From: Dastarcus helophoroides | Lineage: Eukaryota > Arthropoda > Insecta > Coleoptera > Bothrideridae | Length of the DNA: 64,000 bases | Reading direction: 5' to 3' | Assembly: GCA_028583605.1 (NCBI GenBank) | Contig: CM053331.1 | Location: forward strand, 35,444,283-35,508,282 | Part shown: positions 30,456 through 44,300 of the stretch, one piece after another | Layout of the letters: each line of letters starts with the position of its first letter | How positions within the stretch are numbered: position 1 is the first letter of the stretch | Notes under the pieces: generated by a model | Told to the model about the DNA's origin: nothing | What the model saw: only the letters and a program-made list of their open reading frames with translations | Databases searched by the model: none | Made by a program: the position numbers and the translations under genes

Positions 30456-33400
30456 TTAGCTGCTTAAAGAGAATGATGTTTTGTTCAAATTCGTTGATAC
30501 GATTATGTGTATACACACTTAGCTGCTTAAAGAGAATGATGTTTTGTTCAAATTCGTTGATACGATTATGTGTATACACACTTAGCTGCTTAAAGAGAAT
30601 GATGTTTTGTTCAAATTCGTTGATACGATTATGTGTATACACACTTAGCTGCTTAAAGAGAATGATGTTTTGTTCAAATTCGTTGATACGATTATGTGTA
30701 TACACACTTAGCTGCTTAAAGAGAATGATGTTTTGTTCAAATTCGTTGATACGATTATGTGTATACACACTTAGCTGCTTAAAGAGAATGATGTTTTGTT
30801 CAAATTCGTTGATACGATTATGTGTATACACACTTAGCTGCTTAAAGAGAATGATGTTTTGTTCAAATTCGTTGATACGATTATGTGTATACACACTTAG
30901 CTGCTTAAAGAGAATGATGTTTTGTTCAAATTCGTTGATACGATTATGTGTATACACACTTAGCTGCTTAAAGAGAATGATGTTTTGTTCAAATTCGTTG
31001 ATACGATTATGTGTATACACACTTAGCTGCTTAAAGAGAATGATGTTTTGTTCAAATTCGTTGATACGATTATGTGTATACACACTTAGCTGCTTAAAGA
31101 GAATGATGTTTTGTTCAAATTCGTTGATACGATTATGTGTATACACACTTAGCTGCTTAAAGAGAATGATGTTTTGTTCAAATTCGTTGATACGATTATG
31201 TGTATACACACTTAGCTGCTTAAAGAGAATGATGTTTTGTTCAAATTCGTTGATACGATTATGTGTATACACACTTAGCTGCTTAAAGAGAATGATGTTT
31301 TGTTCAAATTCGTTGATACGATTATGTGTATACACACTTAGCTGCTTAAAGAGAATGATGTTTTGTTCAAATTCGTTGATACGATTATGTGTATACACAC
31401 TTAGCTGCTTAAAGAGAATGATGTTTTGTTCAAATTCGTTGATACGATTATGTGTATACACACTTAGCTGCTTAAAGAGAATGATGTTTTGTTCAAATTC
31501 GTTGATACGATTATGTGTATACACACTTAGCTGCTTAAAGAGAATGATGTTTTGTTCAAATTCGTTGATACGATTATGTGTATACACACTTAGCTGCTTA
31601 AAGAGAATGATGTTTTGTTCAAATTCGTTGATACGATTATGTGTATACACACTTAGCTGCTTAAAGAGAATGATGTTTTGTTCAAATTCGTTGATACGAT
31701 TATGTGTATACACACTTAGCTGCTTAAAGAGAATGATGTTTTGTTCAAATTCGTTGATACGATTATGTGTATACACACTTAGCTGCTTAAAGAGAATGAT
31801 GTTTTGTTCAAATTCGTTGATACGATTATGTGTATACACACTTAGCTGCTTAAAGAGAATGATGTTTTGTTCAAATTCGTTGATACGATTATGTGTATAC
31901 ACACTTAGCTGCTTAAAGAGAATGATGTTTTGTTCAAATTCGTTGATACGATTATGTGTATACACACTTAGCTGCTTAAAGAGAATGATGTTTTGTTCAA
32001 ATTCGTTGATACGATTATGTGTATACACACTTAGCTGCTTAAAGAGAATGATGTTTTGTTCAAATTCGTTGATACGATTATGTGTATACACACTTAGCTG
32101 CTTAAAGAGAATGATGTTTTGTTCAAATTCGTTGATACGATTATGTGTATACACACTTAGCTGCTTAAAGAGAATGATGTTTTGTTCAAATTCGTTGATA
32201 CGATTATGTGTATACACACTTAGCTGCTTAAAGAGAATGATGTTTTGTTCAAATTCGTTGATACGATTATGTGTATACACACTTAGCTGCTTAAAGAGAA
32301 TGATGTTTTGTTCAAATTCGTTGATACGATTATGTGTATACACACTTAGCTGCTTAAAGAGAATGATGTTTTGTTCAAATTCGTTGATACGATTATGTGT
32401 ATACACACTTAGCTGCTTAAAGAGAATGATGTTTTGTTCAAATTCGTTGATACGATTATGTGTATACACACTTAGCTGCTTAAAGAGAATGATGTTTTGT
32501 TCAAATTCGTTGATACGATTATGTGTATACACACTTAGCTGCTTAAAGAGAATGATGTTTTGTTCAAATTCGTTGATACGATTATGTGTATACACACTTA
32601 GCTGCTTAAAGAGAATGATGTTTTGTTCAAATTCGTTGATACGATTATGTGTATACACACTTAGCTGCTTAAAGAGAATGATGTTTTGTTCAAATTCGTT
32701 GATACGATTATGTGTATACACACTTAGCTGCTTAAAGAGAATGATGTTTTGTTCAAATTCGTTGATACGATTATGTGTATACACACTTAGCTGCTTAAAG
32801 AGAATGATGTTTTGTTCAAATTCGTTGATACGATTATGTGTATACACACTTAGCTGCTTAAAGAGAATGATGTTTTGTTCAAATTCGTTGATACGATTAT
32901 GTGTATACACACTTAGCTGCTTAAAGAGAATGATGTTTTGTTCAAATTCGTTGATACGATTATGTGTATACACACTTAGCTGCTTAAAGAGAATGATGTT
33001 TTGTTCAAATTCGTTGATACGATTATGTGTATACACACTTAGCTGCTTAAAGAGAATGATGTTTTGTTCAAATTCGTTGATACGATTATGTGTATACACA
33101 CTTAGCTGCTTAAAGAGAATGATGTTTTGTTCAAATTCGTTGATACGATTATGTGTATACACACTTAGCTGCTTAAAGAGAATGATGTTTTGTTCAAATT
33201 CGTTGATACGATTATGTGTATACACACTTAGCTGCTTAAAGAGAATGATGTTTTGTTCAAATTCGTTGATACGATTATGTGTATACACACTTAGCTGCTT
33301 AAAGAGAATGATGTTTTGTTCAAATTCGTTGATACGATTATGTGTATACACACTTAGCTGCTTAAAGAGAATGATGTTTTGTTCAAATTCGTTGATACGA

Positions 33401-34457
33401 TTATGTGTATACACACTTAGCTGCTTAAAGAGAATGATGTTTTGTTCAAATTCGTTGATACGATTATGTGTATACACACTTAGCTGCTTAAAGAGAATGA
33501 TGTTTTGTTCAAATTCGTTGATACGATTATGTGTATACACACTTAGCTGCTTAAAGAGAATGATGTTTTGTTCAAATTCGTTGATACGATTATGTGTATA
33601 CACACTTAGCTGCTTAAAGAGAATGATGTTTTGTTCAAATTCGTTGATACGATTATGTGTATACACACTTAGCTGCTTAAAGAGAATGATGTTTTGTTCA
33701 AATTCGTTGATACGATTATGTGTATACACACTTAGCTGCTTAAAGAGAATGATGTTTTGTTCAAATTCGTTGATACGATTATGTGTATACACACTTAGCT
33801 GCTTAAAGAGAATGATGTTTTGTTCAAATTCGTTGATACGATTATGTGTATACACACTTAGCTGCTTAAAGAGAATGATGTTTTGTTCAAATTCGTTGAT
33901 ACGATTATGTGTATACACACTTAGCTGCTTAAAGAGAATGATGTTTTGTTCAAATTCGTTGATACGATTATGTGTATACACACTTAGCTGCTTAAAGAGA
34001 ATGATGTTTTGTTCAAATTCGTTGATACGATTATGTGTATACACACTTAGCTGCTTAAAGAGAATGATGTTTTGTTCAAATTCGTTGATACGATTATGTG
34101 TATACACACTTAGCTGCTTAAAGAGAATGATGTTTTGTTCAAATTCGTTGATACGATTATGTGTATACACACTTAGCTGCTTAAAGAGAATGATGTTTTG
34201 TTCAAATTCGTTGATACGATTATGTGTATACACACTTAGCTGCTTAAAGAGAATGATGTTTTGTTCAAATTCGTTGATACGATTATGTGTATACACACTT
34301 AGCTGCTTAAAGAGAATGATGTTTTGTTCAAATTCGTTGATACGATTATGTGTATACACACTTAGCTGCTTAAAGAGAATGATGTTTTGTTCAAATTCGT
34401 TGATACGATTATGTGTATACACACTTAGCTGCTTAAAGAGAATGATGTTTTGTTCAA
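30456..34457 (+). repeat. 63-bp minisatellite, large homogeneous array (63 full units)
   Basis: 4002 bp, or 63 full units plus a partial one, all identical as far as I can read. The unit contains the palindrome GTGTATACAC. One frame on each strand is open through the whole array (21-residue repeats CLKRMMFC... forward and YTHNRINEFEQ... reverse). This follows from the unit length being divisible by three and is not evidence of a gene. Confidence 0.97.
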
Positions 34458-34595
34458 GATAGTAAGATGATAAGATAGGGGTAGACGACACTGTCGATTA
34501 AACATACTTTCTTATTTATAAAATTAGTTTGAATCAACGTAAAAAAAGGAACTCAATCAGCTTTGCAAAGCTTTAAAGGGTTCGTGCACATTGCA

Positions 34596-34790
34596 GAATG
34601 ATGTTTTCTTCAAATTCGTTGACACGATTATATGTATACATACTTAGCTGCTTAGAGAGAATTATGTTTTGTTCAAATTCGTTGACACGATTATGTGTAT
34701 ACACACTTAGCTGCTTAAAGAGAATGATGTTTTGTTCAAATTCGTTGATACGATTATGTGTATACATATTTAGCTGCTTAGCGAATATCT
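34596..34790 (+). repeat. Three diverged 63-bp units beyond the main array
   Basis: The units carry differences such as GACACG for GATACG and ATATGTATACATAC for ATGTGTATACACAC, unlike the identical units of the main array. They look like an older edge of the family. Confidence 0.9.
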
Positions 34791-34970
34791 AGCTGCCTAA
34801 CAACTCTCCAACTGTCCAACAAGTCTCCAGCTGGCCAACCTCCAGCTGCCCAATCAGTCTTCAGCTGCCCAATGTGTTTCCAGCTGCCCAACGAGTCTCT
34901 AGCTGCCCAACGAGTCTCCAACTGCCCAACGAAATTCCAACTGCCCAGCGAATCTCCAGCTAAGCATTGG
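34780..34970 (+). repeat. Short minisatellite, AGCTGCCCAACGAGTCTCC type
   Basis: About eight variants of CAGCTGCCCAACGAGTCTC repeat about every 20 bp, starting at the AGCTGCTTAG edge of the last 63-bp unit. It probably arose from that edge. Confidence 0.85.
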
Positions 34971-37280
34971 GTAGCGTCCTATTGAACTAGATGATGCTCT
35001 TAGCGATATATTTAAAAGAATCCCATGTGCAAAGTACGATGACACGTTGCTTTATCGTTAGATGGCGCTATCATCGCTGTCATATCATTTATTTACACAG
35101 AAAACGAAAAATTTACTTTTTCTCAGGATAATATTTAATTGGGTGAACCTGAACCAGTTTTCTTGGATAAAACGTATTCTACCAACGATGCCGCCTGGCT
35201 AGGTACTTCCATAACAATTTTCGTTGAAATCGCTTCAGTGATTGGACGGCGGGAGGCGGACAAATAGACGGACGGACACACTTTCGCATTTACATTTTAG
35301 TTGGGATGGTCGGCGGATTAATCTAGAGGAAGGATCTCAGAACTGTAATATGAGCTTTTTGCCATTCTAATTCATTCAGTGGAATTATTCAACTTCCGAT
35401 TACGACACCCACTGGAGATTTACACATAAGTGCTTTATCAATTATGTGTTTATTGACATGAAAATGAGCTACACTAAATTTGCACCACATTATAATTAAC
35501 CTCGCGCGGAAGAAAAGGAAGAAGTGATGTCATTGTCGATGCTTCTTGCGATGTTTCTTTAATATTTAACATGCAGTTATTAGTAACATCCTGTAATTTT
35601 TATTCAATTATGAGCGTATTTTGAATTTAGAAAGTAATATTCGTATTGTTTTAACTTAATGCAGGAGGTCGATTGTTTTGTTTAATAAAACAATTTCGTC
35701 CTTTGAGTTGTAAATTAGCTTTTTTGCTTTCATTTGGATGGGAACTAATTTAGGAACATTAATAGCTTCTTGCTTAGTACTATGCTTTTAAAAGGGTTGT
35801 GACATGTTCTACAAAAACGTGCCACTGATTATAATTGTCAAGGTTTGCTTGAAAACTAAACTATGTGAACAAATCCAGTAAAATGACTTAAGTAGGTTTA
35901 AGAAGCATTCCTGCCATCTTTTATTGTTTGGATTTATGCCTCTTTAAGTTCAAAATTTCTAGAAAAATGTGAACGTTAAGGAGTGAATTGTTGGGTAACT
36001 TGCTCTATGCATACCCTCCTTTTCATTTCGTTTGTTTTGATTCTTTTGCTTTCTCGGTCGAAATTTCTATTTTGCTAGACCAAAACTCTTGAATCTGTCA
36101 AATTATGGTTAAAACGACGTGTATTATCAACGTTGTTCGTTCTGCAGCAGAATGAAGACGCTCAGTTTCCAGTTTTACCGCCATATGGCCACACAGATAA
36201 GAAATGCGATAAGCAAAATAAACAACGCCGTGCCGTATCTAGAATACATCAAAGTGATGAATTAATGGCATATTCTTTTAGTATATGGTTAACAGGCAAC
36301 TTTAAATCCAGTAGTTTGTATTAATTATTTATTTTTTTATTATTTATTGCCAACCTTTTTTCAGTGTAAATTTTTAGGGCCTTGAAAGTTTAATTTTAAA
36401 AAATCATTTCTTAATGCTCACCTACGTTATAAGTAACCTTCGTGTGCAAAATTTCATTGTTACAGAGCCACCCATTTAGGCTGTGCGTTTTCTGTCAGTC
36501 AGTGTTAGAATTTTATCAAATAGATTTCAAAATCGAGAGCTTTGTTACTTTTCCTTGGATGGGAACTGAAGATATGGACAAAATTCCGTTCAAGCAATTA
36601 TATGCTTTTTACCTTGGAGATGGCAAGCAATTAATTAATTTTTTAATGGCCAATATTTCACATTAATTAACGTGTTTGCGTTCAAGTCACATGATAATAG
36701 ATTACATCATGCAAAAAATGAGAGACTAGACAATTTGCAAACATTAAATATCAGCTTTCTGCGCTGCTATTTTAATAAATGAAAGTAGAGATGTCATGAA
36801 AACGTATCTAATTAATAGTTGAAATATAATCGAACGCAATAAAAATCCTTTTACTATCGCTTAGCGGTATATTTACCTCTGGAGCCATAATTGTAACGGA
36901 AAACGGAATTGTTTCTTCAGTGCAATGCAACGATGCTTCCAATCTGTCATTTGTGCGTATCGAATTAAACGCCGCCAAGTCATCCTGGGTCCATTTCTAG
37001 AGAAACTCGCAGGAGAAAACCAATAAGTTACAAGAGTTTTATAAATTAACATTCTTTGTTGTCCCCTCTATAAATAAAAGGTGCAATAAAGTATCAGAAG
37101 TTCGTTATGCAAAAAAGTTCCTGTTTCTAAAAGTATGAAAAGCAAACCCACTTCCTCTGACAATAGAAGCTAATTACCCCAAGAATTACATAACATAAAA
37201 GCTGAATTTCTGTCTTTTTGTGATTTTTGTTTCCTGTTATAATATTTATCAATATGCGTTTGTTTTTTCTATTTTTCCAG
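34971..37280. other. Upstream/intronic DNA of the lectin-sushi gene, no recognised exon
   Basis: Contains the dispersed repeat tail at 35140-35315. The frames at 36133-36324 and 36442-36666 have no recognisable domain. The missing 5' exons of the gene at 37281 probably lie further upstream, so this stretch may be intron. Confidence 0.5.
35140..35315 (+). repeat. Dispersed repeat tail, copy 2
   Basis: CAATTTTCGTTGAAATCGCTTC, GGCGGACAAATAGACGG and ACACTTTCGCATTTAC match the order of words at 24880-25010. It is probably the 3' end of an interspersed LINE or SINE. Confidence 0.5.
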
Positions 37281-40200
37281 GTGCAAACAAACCGGCAACA
37301 ATAGTTGTGCGAGTCGGCAACAACCGTCCCGATTTGGGTACGAACCCAATCTGCAACCGCTTCACCGGATTCCTGGAAGAAGGCCAACCGTTGTTCCTCC
37401 CTTGCAACCCCCCTATGCCGGGCGCCTTCGTAAGCGTCCACTTGGAAGCCCCCACCCAAAGCCAATTGAGCGTCTGCGAGGCCTTCGTCTACACCGATCA
37501 GGCTCTACCCATTGAAAGGTGCCCCCAGTTCAGGGATCAACCACCGGGAAGTACTGCAACGTACAACGGAAAATGCTACATTTTCTACAACAGGCAACCC
37601 TTGAGGTTCAGAGACGCTTTGGCTTTCTGTCGGAGCAGGGGTGGGACTCTGGTGGATGAAAGTAATCCGGCTCTTCAAGGGTTTATCAGTTGGGAGCTTT
37701 GGAGAAGACATAGGAGTGACGCCAGTGGGCAGTACTGGATGGGGGCTGTTAGGGATAAGAAGATTGGTGGATGGCAATGGTTGAGAGGGGATGAGGTCAC
37801 TGTGTCTTTCTGGAATTTACCCGTTGGCAGTGGGGATTGCGCCCGATATGATGGCACCAAAGGGTGGCTTTGGTCCGATACCGATTGCAACATGCACCTA
37901 AATTACATTTGCCAACACCGTAAGTGATTGATCCTCACAATTTACATCATTTTTGTGGTAAAATTCTTCCACACTTTCAATGAAGAGTAAGGGAATTCAC
38001 ATCAATGAAAATTCGTATTGGGTGTTGTATTTGACTTGTATTTGATTGATGTCAACGGTTTTTGCCTTAAAAGGTTTTTGCACTACCGCCATAAAATTCT
38101 AGTCCAAAAAGACTTCGACTTTGCTTAACACAAAGCCCATTTTTAGAGCCAAAGGCGTGTGGTCGACCAGAACAACCGCCCAACTCAACCATGATTGCAC
38201 CAGACTTCAACGTAGGCACAACCATAGAGTACTCCTGCGATGAAGGTCACTTGCTGGTTGGACCTACAGCAAGAACTTGCCTGGAAACTGGTTTCTACAA
38301 CGAATTCCCACCAGTTTGCAAGCGTATGTCATTCAATTCTTCGCGATTCGATTTATGTTTTTTCACAATCTACCCCCTTTAGGTATACAATGCGGATACC
38401 CAGCTGATATAGCCAATGGTGAATATCTCCTGGTAAACGACAGTGTCGGTTACTTGAGCAGAGTAATCTACAGTTGTAACGAAGGTTTCGAGATGGTCGG
38501 TAGGGCCCAATTGGCGTGCGATATCGACGAGAGATGGAATGGGCCACCACCAAGATGTGAACGTAAGTTGAAACACTTTCGCGTTTGTTCCCAAGCTTTA
38601 TGGTGCAATTTTAGCCATTCATTGCGAGCCCCCAGGCGAATTGGTTAATGGTGAAATGAAAATCGAAAACAACGACACGGTATTTGGCTCCGTGATTTAT
38701 TACAAGTGTAAGCAGGGGTTCAAAATGGTAGGCCCAAGTCGAATTACCTGTTTGGCTAATGGACAGTACGATGCGCTACCACCCACATGTCAAGGTTAGT
38801 TAACTTTGTTGGTTAATATGTCAAATTACGTAATGTTGTTTTGTACATAACTTCAGCTTCCGCGTTTGATGGCTCTTCTTCCTTGTTTTCATCCAATAAC
38901 TTGGACTCGAAAATTTTATTCTTTGTCTCTTGTATGTACTAGTTATAATGAGAATATATCAAATTTTAATTGAAGCAATGAAGTCTAAACAAAGTTTTGC
39001 ATTAGTACAGTCTATGGCGTATTCAATTGACATGACACTTGTTGGAGCTATTCCATAGATTGTTCCATGGAGTGATAGGTGGCACTATACTTAGGAATCA
39101 CCTGTACGAAGTACATTAATCTCTATGAACAACAGCATTAAGGTTAAATACGCCAAACTGACGAGATCTAATAGAAATGAATCCGATCTTTGGTTTCCAA
39201 ACCCTAAATCTGTTAAATTTGCAAACCTAGAATGACATAACATGTTTAGATATATCTTACAACTATAAATTCTCATAGAAACGTGTTTCAAAAGAAAAAA
39301 ATGTAAAGGAATTTTGACCCAAACATTACTTACGTAAAGTTGACATATCCTACAAATTACGTGTGTCATATATTCTATTATTTAATAACAGAACCTGGGA
39401 TCACGACGCTGCTTCCAACAAACACCAAACCAAGTACTCGAGTGTCCACTTCACGCACCAGACCAAGGCCAACACGTCCATCCTACACGACGATACGAGG
39501 CAACACGGATATAGTGCGATTGACTAACAGAACCAAGAAGCCAGCATCTGTGGCTTCAACTACTCCAACCCTTTCCACGGAAACTACCCACATTCCTCAG
39601 ATAATAGTGGCGGGCCATCCCCAAGATAATGAAATCGCTGGTAGCTCCAACGTGCAACACGGCGAGAACCCCAATGTTAACATCCCGCTTTCTGTCGATG
39701 GCGAAAGGAGGGAAACGTTTGGAGCCAAGCTCAATTTGGGCGCCATCATAGCCTTGGGAGCCTTCGGGGCGTTCGTCTTCTTAGCTGCTATCATCACTAC
39801 AATAGTGATATTGATCCGGAGGTAAGTCCATACATTGTCGTTCTCAAAGCTAAGAGATTATAGCTTCCGAAATTGGATAATGTCAGGAATTATTGTGTTC
39901 GATGTTTCGCTTATTTATCCTATTTCTGTTCCTGTTCCTATTTTTATTCCTGTTCCTATTCATGTACATTTTTCCGCTCCTGTTCCTCTTCTTCTCCATG
40001 TTCCTATTTCCATTCCTGTTCCTGTTCCTGGTTCTTTCCTCTTCATGTTTCTATTCCTTTTTCTCTTTCTCTATTTATTTCGCTTCTTATTCATATTTCT
40101 CTTTCCATTGCTTTTTCTCTTTCTCTTCAAATTTCTTTTTCTCTTATTCCTCTTCCTTCTCTTCTTCTTGCTCTTATTCTTTCTTTCTCTCTTCCTCTTT

Positions 40201-41350
40201 CTTTTTCTTTTTTTCATCCTTTTTCTCTTCTTCTTCTTCCTCTTCCTCTTTCTCGTTCTCTTTCTCTTCATCTTCCTCTTCCATTTCTTCTTCCTCTTCC
40301 TTTTCCTTTTCCTCTTCCTCTTCCTCTTCCTCTTTCTCTTCCTCTTTCTTTTTCTCTTCCTCTTCCTCTTAATCTTCCTGTTTCTTTTTCTCTTCCTCTT
40401 TCTCTACTTCTACCTATTTCTCTTCCTCTTCCTCTTCCTCTTCCTCTTCCTCTTCCTCTTCCTCTTCCTCTTCCTCTTCCTCTTCCTCTTCCTCTTCCTC
40501 TTCCTCTTCCTCTTCCTCTTCCTCTTCCTCTTCCTCTTCCTCTTCCTCTTCCTCTTCCTCTTCCTCTTCCTCTTCCTCTTCCTCTTCCCTCTCTTCCTTT
40601 TCTTCTTTCTCTTTCTGTTCCCCTTCCCTTTCTCTTCCTCTTGCTATTTCTCTTCCTCTTCCTCTTCCTCTTCCTCTTCCTCTTCCTCTTCCTCTTCCTC
40701 TTCCTCTTCCTCTTCCTCTTCCTCTTCCTCTTCCTCTTCCTCTTCCTCTTCCTCTTCCTCTTCCTCTTCCTCTTCCTCTTCCTCTTCCTCTTCCTCTTCC
40801 TCTTCCTCTTCCTCTTCCTCTTTCTCTTTCTCTTTCTCTTCCTCTTCCTCTTCCTCTTTCTCTTTCTCTTTCTCTTCCTCTTCCTCTTCCTCTTCCTCTT
40901 CCTTTTCCTCTTCCTCTTCCGCTTCCTCTTCCTCTTCATCTTCATCTTCCTCTTCCCCTTCCTCTTCCTCTTCCTCTTCCTCTTTCTCTTACTCTTCCTC
41001 TTTCGCTTCCCCTTTCTCTTTCTCTTCCTCTTTCTCTTCTTCTGCCTATTTCTCTCCTTCTTCTTCTTCCTCTTTCTATTTCTCTTCCTCTTCCTCTTTC
41101 TGTTTCTCTTCTCTCTCTCTTCTCTTTCTCTTTCTCTTTCTCTTTCTCTTTCTCTTTCTCTTTCTCTTTCTCTTTCTCTTTCTCTTTCTCTTTCTCTTTC
41201 TCTTTCTCTTTCTCTTTCTCTTTCTCTTTCTCTTTATCTTTCTCTTTCTCTTTCTCTTTCTCTTTCTCTTTCTCTTTCTCTTTCTCTTTCTCTTTCTCTT
41301 TCTCTTTCTCTTTCTCTTTCTCTTTCTCTTTCTCTTTCTCTTTCGCTTTC

Positions 41351-41393
<43 letters not shown>

Positions 41394-44300
41394 TTCTTTT
41401 TCTCTTCGTCTTCCTCTTCCTTTTCCTTTTTCTCCTCTTTTTTCCCTTCCTCTTTCTCTTCTCCTTTCCTTTCTATTTCCCTTCCTCTTTCTCTTCTTTT
41501 ATTTTCTCTTCCTCTTCCTCTTCTATTTTTTTCCTCTTCCTCTTTCTCTTCATCTTCCTCTTACTCTTACTCTTCCTCTTTCTCTTCTCCTTTCTCTTTC
41601 TCTTTCTCTTTTTCTACCTATTTCTCTTCTTCTTCCTTTTCCTCTTCCTTTTCGCCTTCCTCTTGCTCTTCCTCTTCCTTTTCCTCTTTCTCTCCCTTTT
41701 CCCCTTCCTCTTTCTCTTCCTCTTTCTCTTTCTTTTTTTCTTTTTTTTTCTTTTTTTTCCCCTTACTCTTCCTCTTCTCCTTTCTCTTCCTCTTCCTCTT
41801 TCTCTTTCTCTCCTTTTACCTGTTTCTTTTCCTCTTCCTCTTTTTCTTCCTGTTCCTATTTCTCTTCCTCTTCATTTTTCTTTTCCTCTTTCTCTATCTC
41901 TTCCTCTTCCTATTGCTCTTGCTTTTGCTCTTCCTCTTCCTCTTTCTGTTTTGCTTTCTTTTCCTATTCCTCATTCTCTTCCACTACCTCTTCCTCTTCC
42001 TCTTCCTCTTCCTCTTCCTCTTCCTCTTCCTCTTCCTCTTCCTCTTCCTCTTCCTCTTCCTCTTCCTCTTCCTTTTCCTCTTCCTCTTCCTCTTTCTCTT
42101 TCTCTTTCCCTTTCTCTCCCTTTTTTTCTCCCTCTTCTTCTTTCTTCTCCCTTTTCTCTTCCTCTTGCTCTTTCTTTCAATCTTCCTTTATTTCTTCCTC
42201 TTCCTCTTTTATTTTCTCTTCCTCTTTTACTTCCTCTTCCTCTTTGCCTTCGACTTCCCCTTATTTCTTCTTCCTGTACCTCTTACCTTGCTTCCTTTTT
42301 CTCTTCCTGTTTTTCTTCTTCTTCTACTACTTCTACTTCTACTTCCTCCTCTTCTTCATCCTGCAACATGAAACTTAGCATGTCGTTAATATCAGAAGAG
42401 AAACCCTTCAGTAGAGAAAGTGGAATGAAAATTTAGGTAGAAGAGTTCAAAACTCATACGTCAACTCTATATTAAACCAGAAAGAAACTTTTCTTGAATG
42501 AAAATTCTCACAGAAGAGCAGATACTTAAATTATGCCAACCACATCACAACTTCTTTTGCAAGAAAAGTGAATTAAAAATCCAGAATCACATCAGGCTAG
42601 AAGGGAAACCCTTTAGCAGGAAAAGTGGAGAGAAAATTTAGACAGAGGACTACAAAACTCATATGTCAACTCTATAGTAAACGATAAAGAAACTCTTCTA
42701 GAAGAAAAATGGAATGAAAATCCTCACCAAAGTACAAATACTAAAATAGGCCAATCATATTACAAAGTCTTTTGCAAGGAAAGTGAATTAAAAGCCCAGA
42801 AACACAAAACTCAGCGTGTCAATCATACCAATCTGGTGTGATCGACACACTGAGCTTCATGTTTCTAGATTTCTGAGAGAAACTTTTCAGCGGGAAAAAT
42901 AGGGTGAAAAATAAGACAGACGATTACAAAACTTATAGGTCAACTCTATACTAAACGATAAAGAAACTCTTCTGGTAGAAAAATGGAATGGAAATCCTCA
43001 CAAAAAAACGAATAGTCAACCACATCGCCAGCTCTTGCAAGGAAAGTGAATCAAAAATCCAGAAATACGAAGCTCAGTATGTCGATCATTCCAAAGGAGA
43101 AACCCTTCAGGGGGAAAGTGGAATGAAAATTTAGACAGAAGTGTATAAACCTAATTTATCACCTCTATACTAAACGAGAAATAAACTCTTCTGGAAGAGA
43201 AGTGGACTGAGAATCCTCATAGAAGAGCAGATACTTAATATGCTAATCGCACCACAAGAGAAACTCTTCTGCAAGAAAATAGAATAAAAAATTCAAACAA
43301 ATCAGCACGATATTTAGTATGTAAATCACACCAGAGGCGAAAATAAAGAAAAAAGAAATTCTTCTCCAAAGGAAGTCAATAAAAATCCTCACAGAGCAGC
43401 AATTGGTCAATGCCAATCACAACAAAAGAGAAACTCTTCTACGATGAAAACTAGAATGAAAATTTACACAGATCAGCACGATATTCGGTATGTCAGCCAT
43501 ACCAGAGGACCAAAGGCTAAAGTAAATGAAAAAGAAACTCTTCTGAAAAAACAGTGGAATGAAAATCCAGAAGTGCAAATTCTGAATATGTCAATCGCAT
43601 CACGCATTTTCTACAGGAAAATGAAGTAAACATTCGGACAGCTCAGCACGATATTAGACATGTCAACGATACGAAAGGCGAAGATTTTTTGTTTTTTTAT
43701 GCCACTTTTACTTTTAAAAGAATTTCGTCTCTGGTATAGTTGGCACACTGGGAATCACCTTATTATTACCTTTGTTATTGGTATCTTGTTTTGATTTTTG
43801 TTCTCGTATAATTTTTCCGAGATAGTGGACAAAAAATTTAAGCCAGTTTCCTGACATGCTCCAATCTGAGAAAACGTTTATAATCATAGATGTGGAAAAC
43901 TCAATCCTGACAAGATGAATATCAAATATTTTGAAACTAAACACATTGTTCCACATTTCTCTTTTAATCGTGATTGTTTTTTGAAAGAATTATTCCATAT
44001 GAATAGTTTCATTGGCCTTTTTAATAACAAATTTAGTTGGCATTCTGTAAAACAGAAATAATAAACTTATGATTCATAAAATATATACTGAACTTCTTAT
44101 TGAAATTAAAGAAAAACGCAAGGTACTGTATCATTGTCTTTGCGATAGCAGTGCGGGCACATCGGCTCGTTCCTCTCACCGTTTACCCACTGCCAGTGCC
44201 ATGCCATCTCGGTGGTACACCCTGCTGGCCCTACCATTTCCAGATCAACAAATAGGGCGCAGGGAGTTCACACGTAACTACCGATCACACAGGGCAGGAT

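Noticed and set aside
30456..34457. CRISPR array
   Set aside because: The units are in direct tandem with no spacers, in a eukaryotic context.
30325..34491. 1373- and 1388-codon frames on opposite strands
   Set aside because: They are translations of a perfect 63-bp tandem repeat whose length is a multiple of three. The open ends are short and carry no domain.
39835..42436. Open frames of 257-847 codons over the second pyrimidine tract, and Arg/Lys frames on the minus strand
   Set aside because: Same artefact. The tract lies in the intron between the exons ending at 39821 and starting at 45268.
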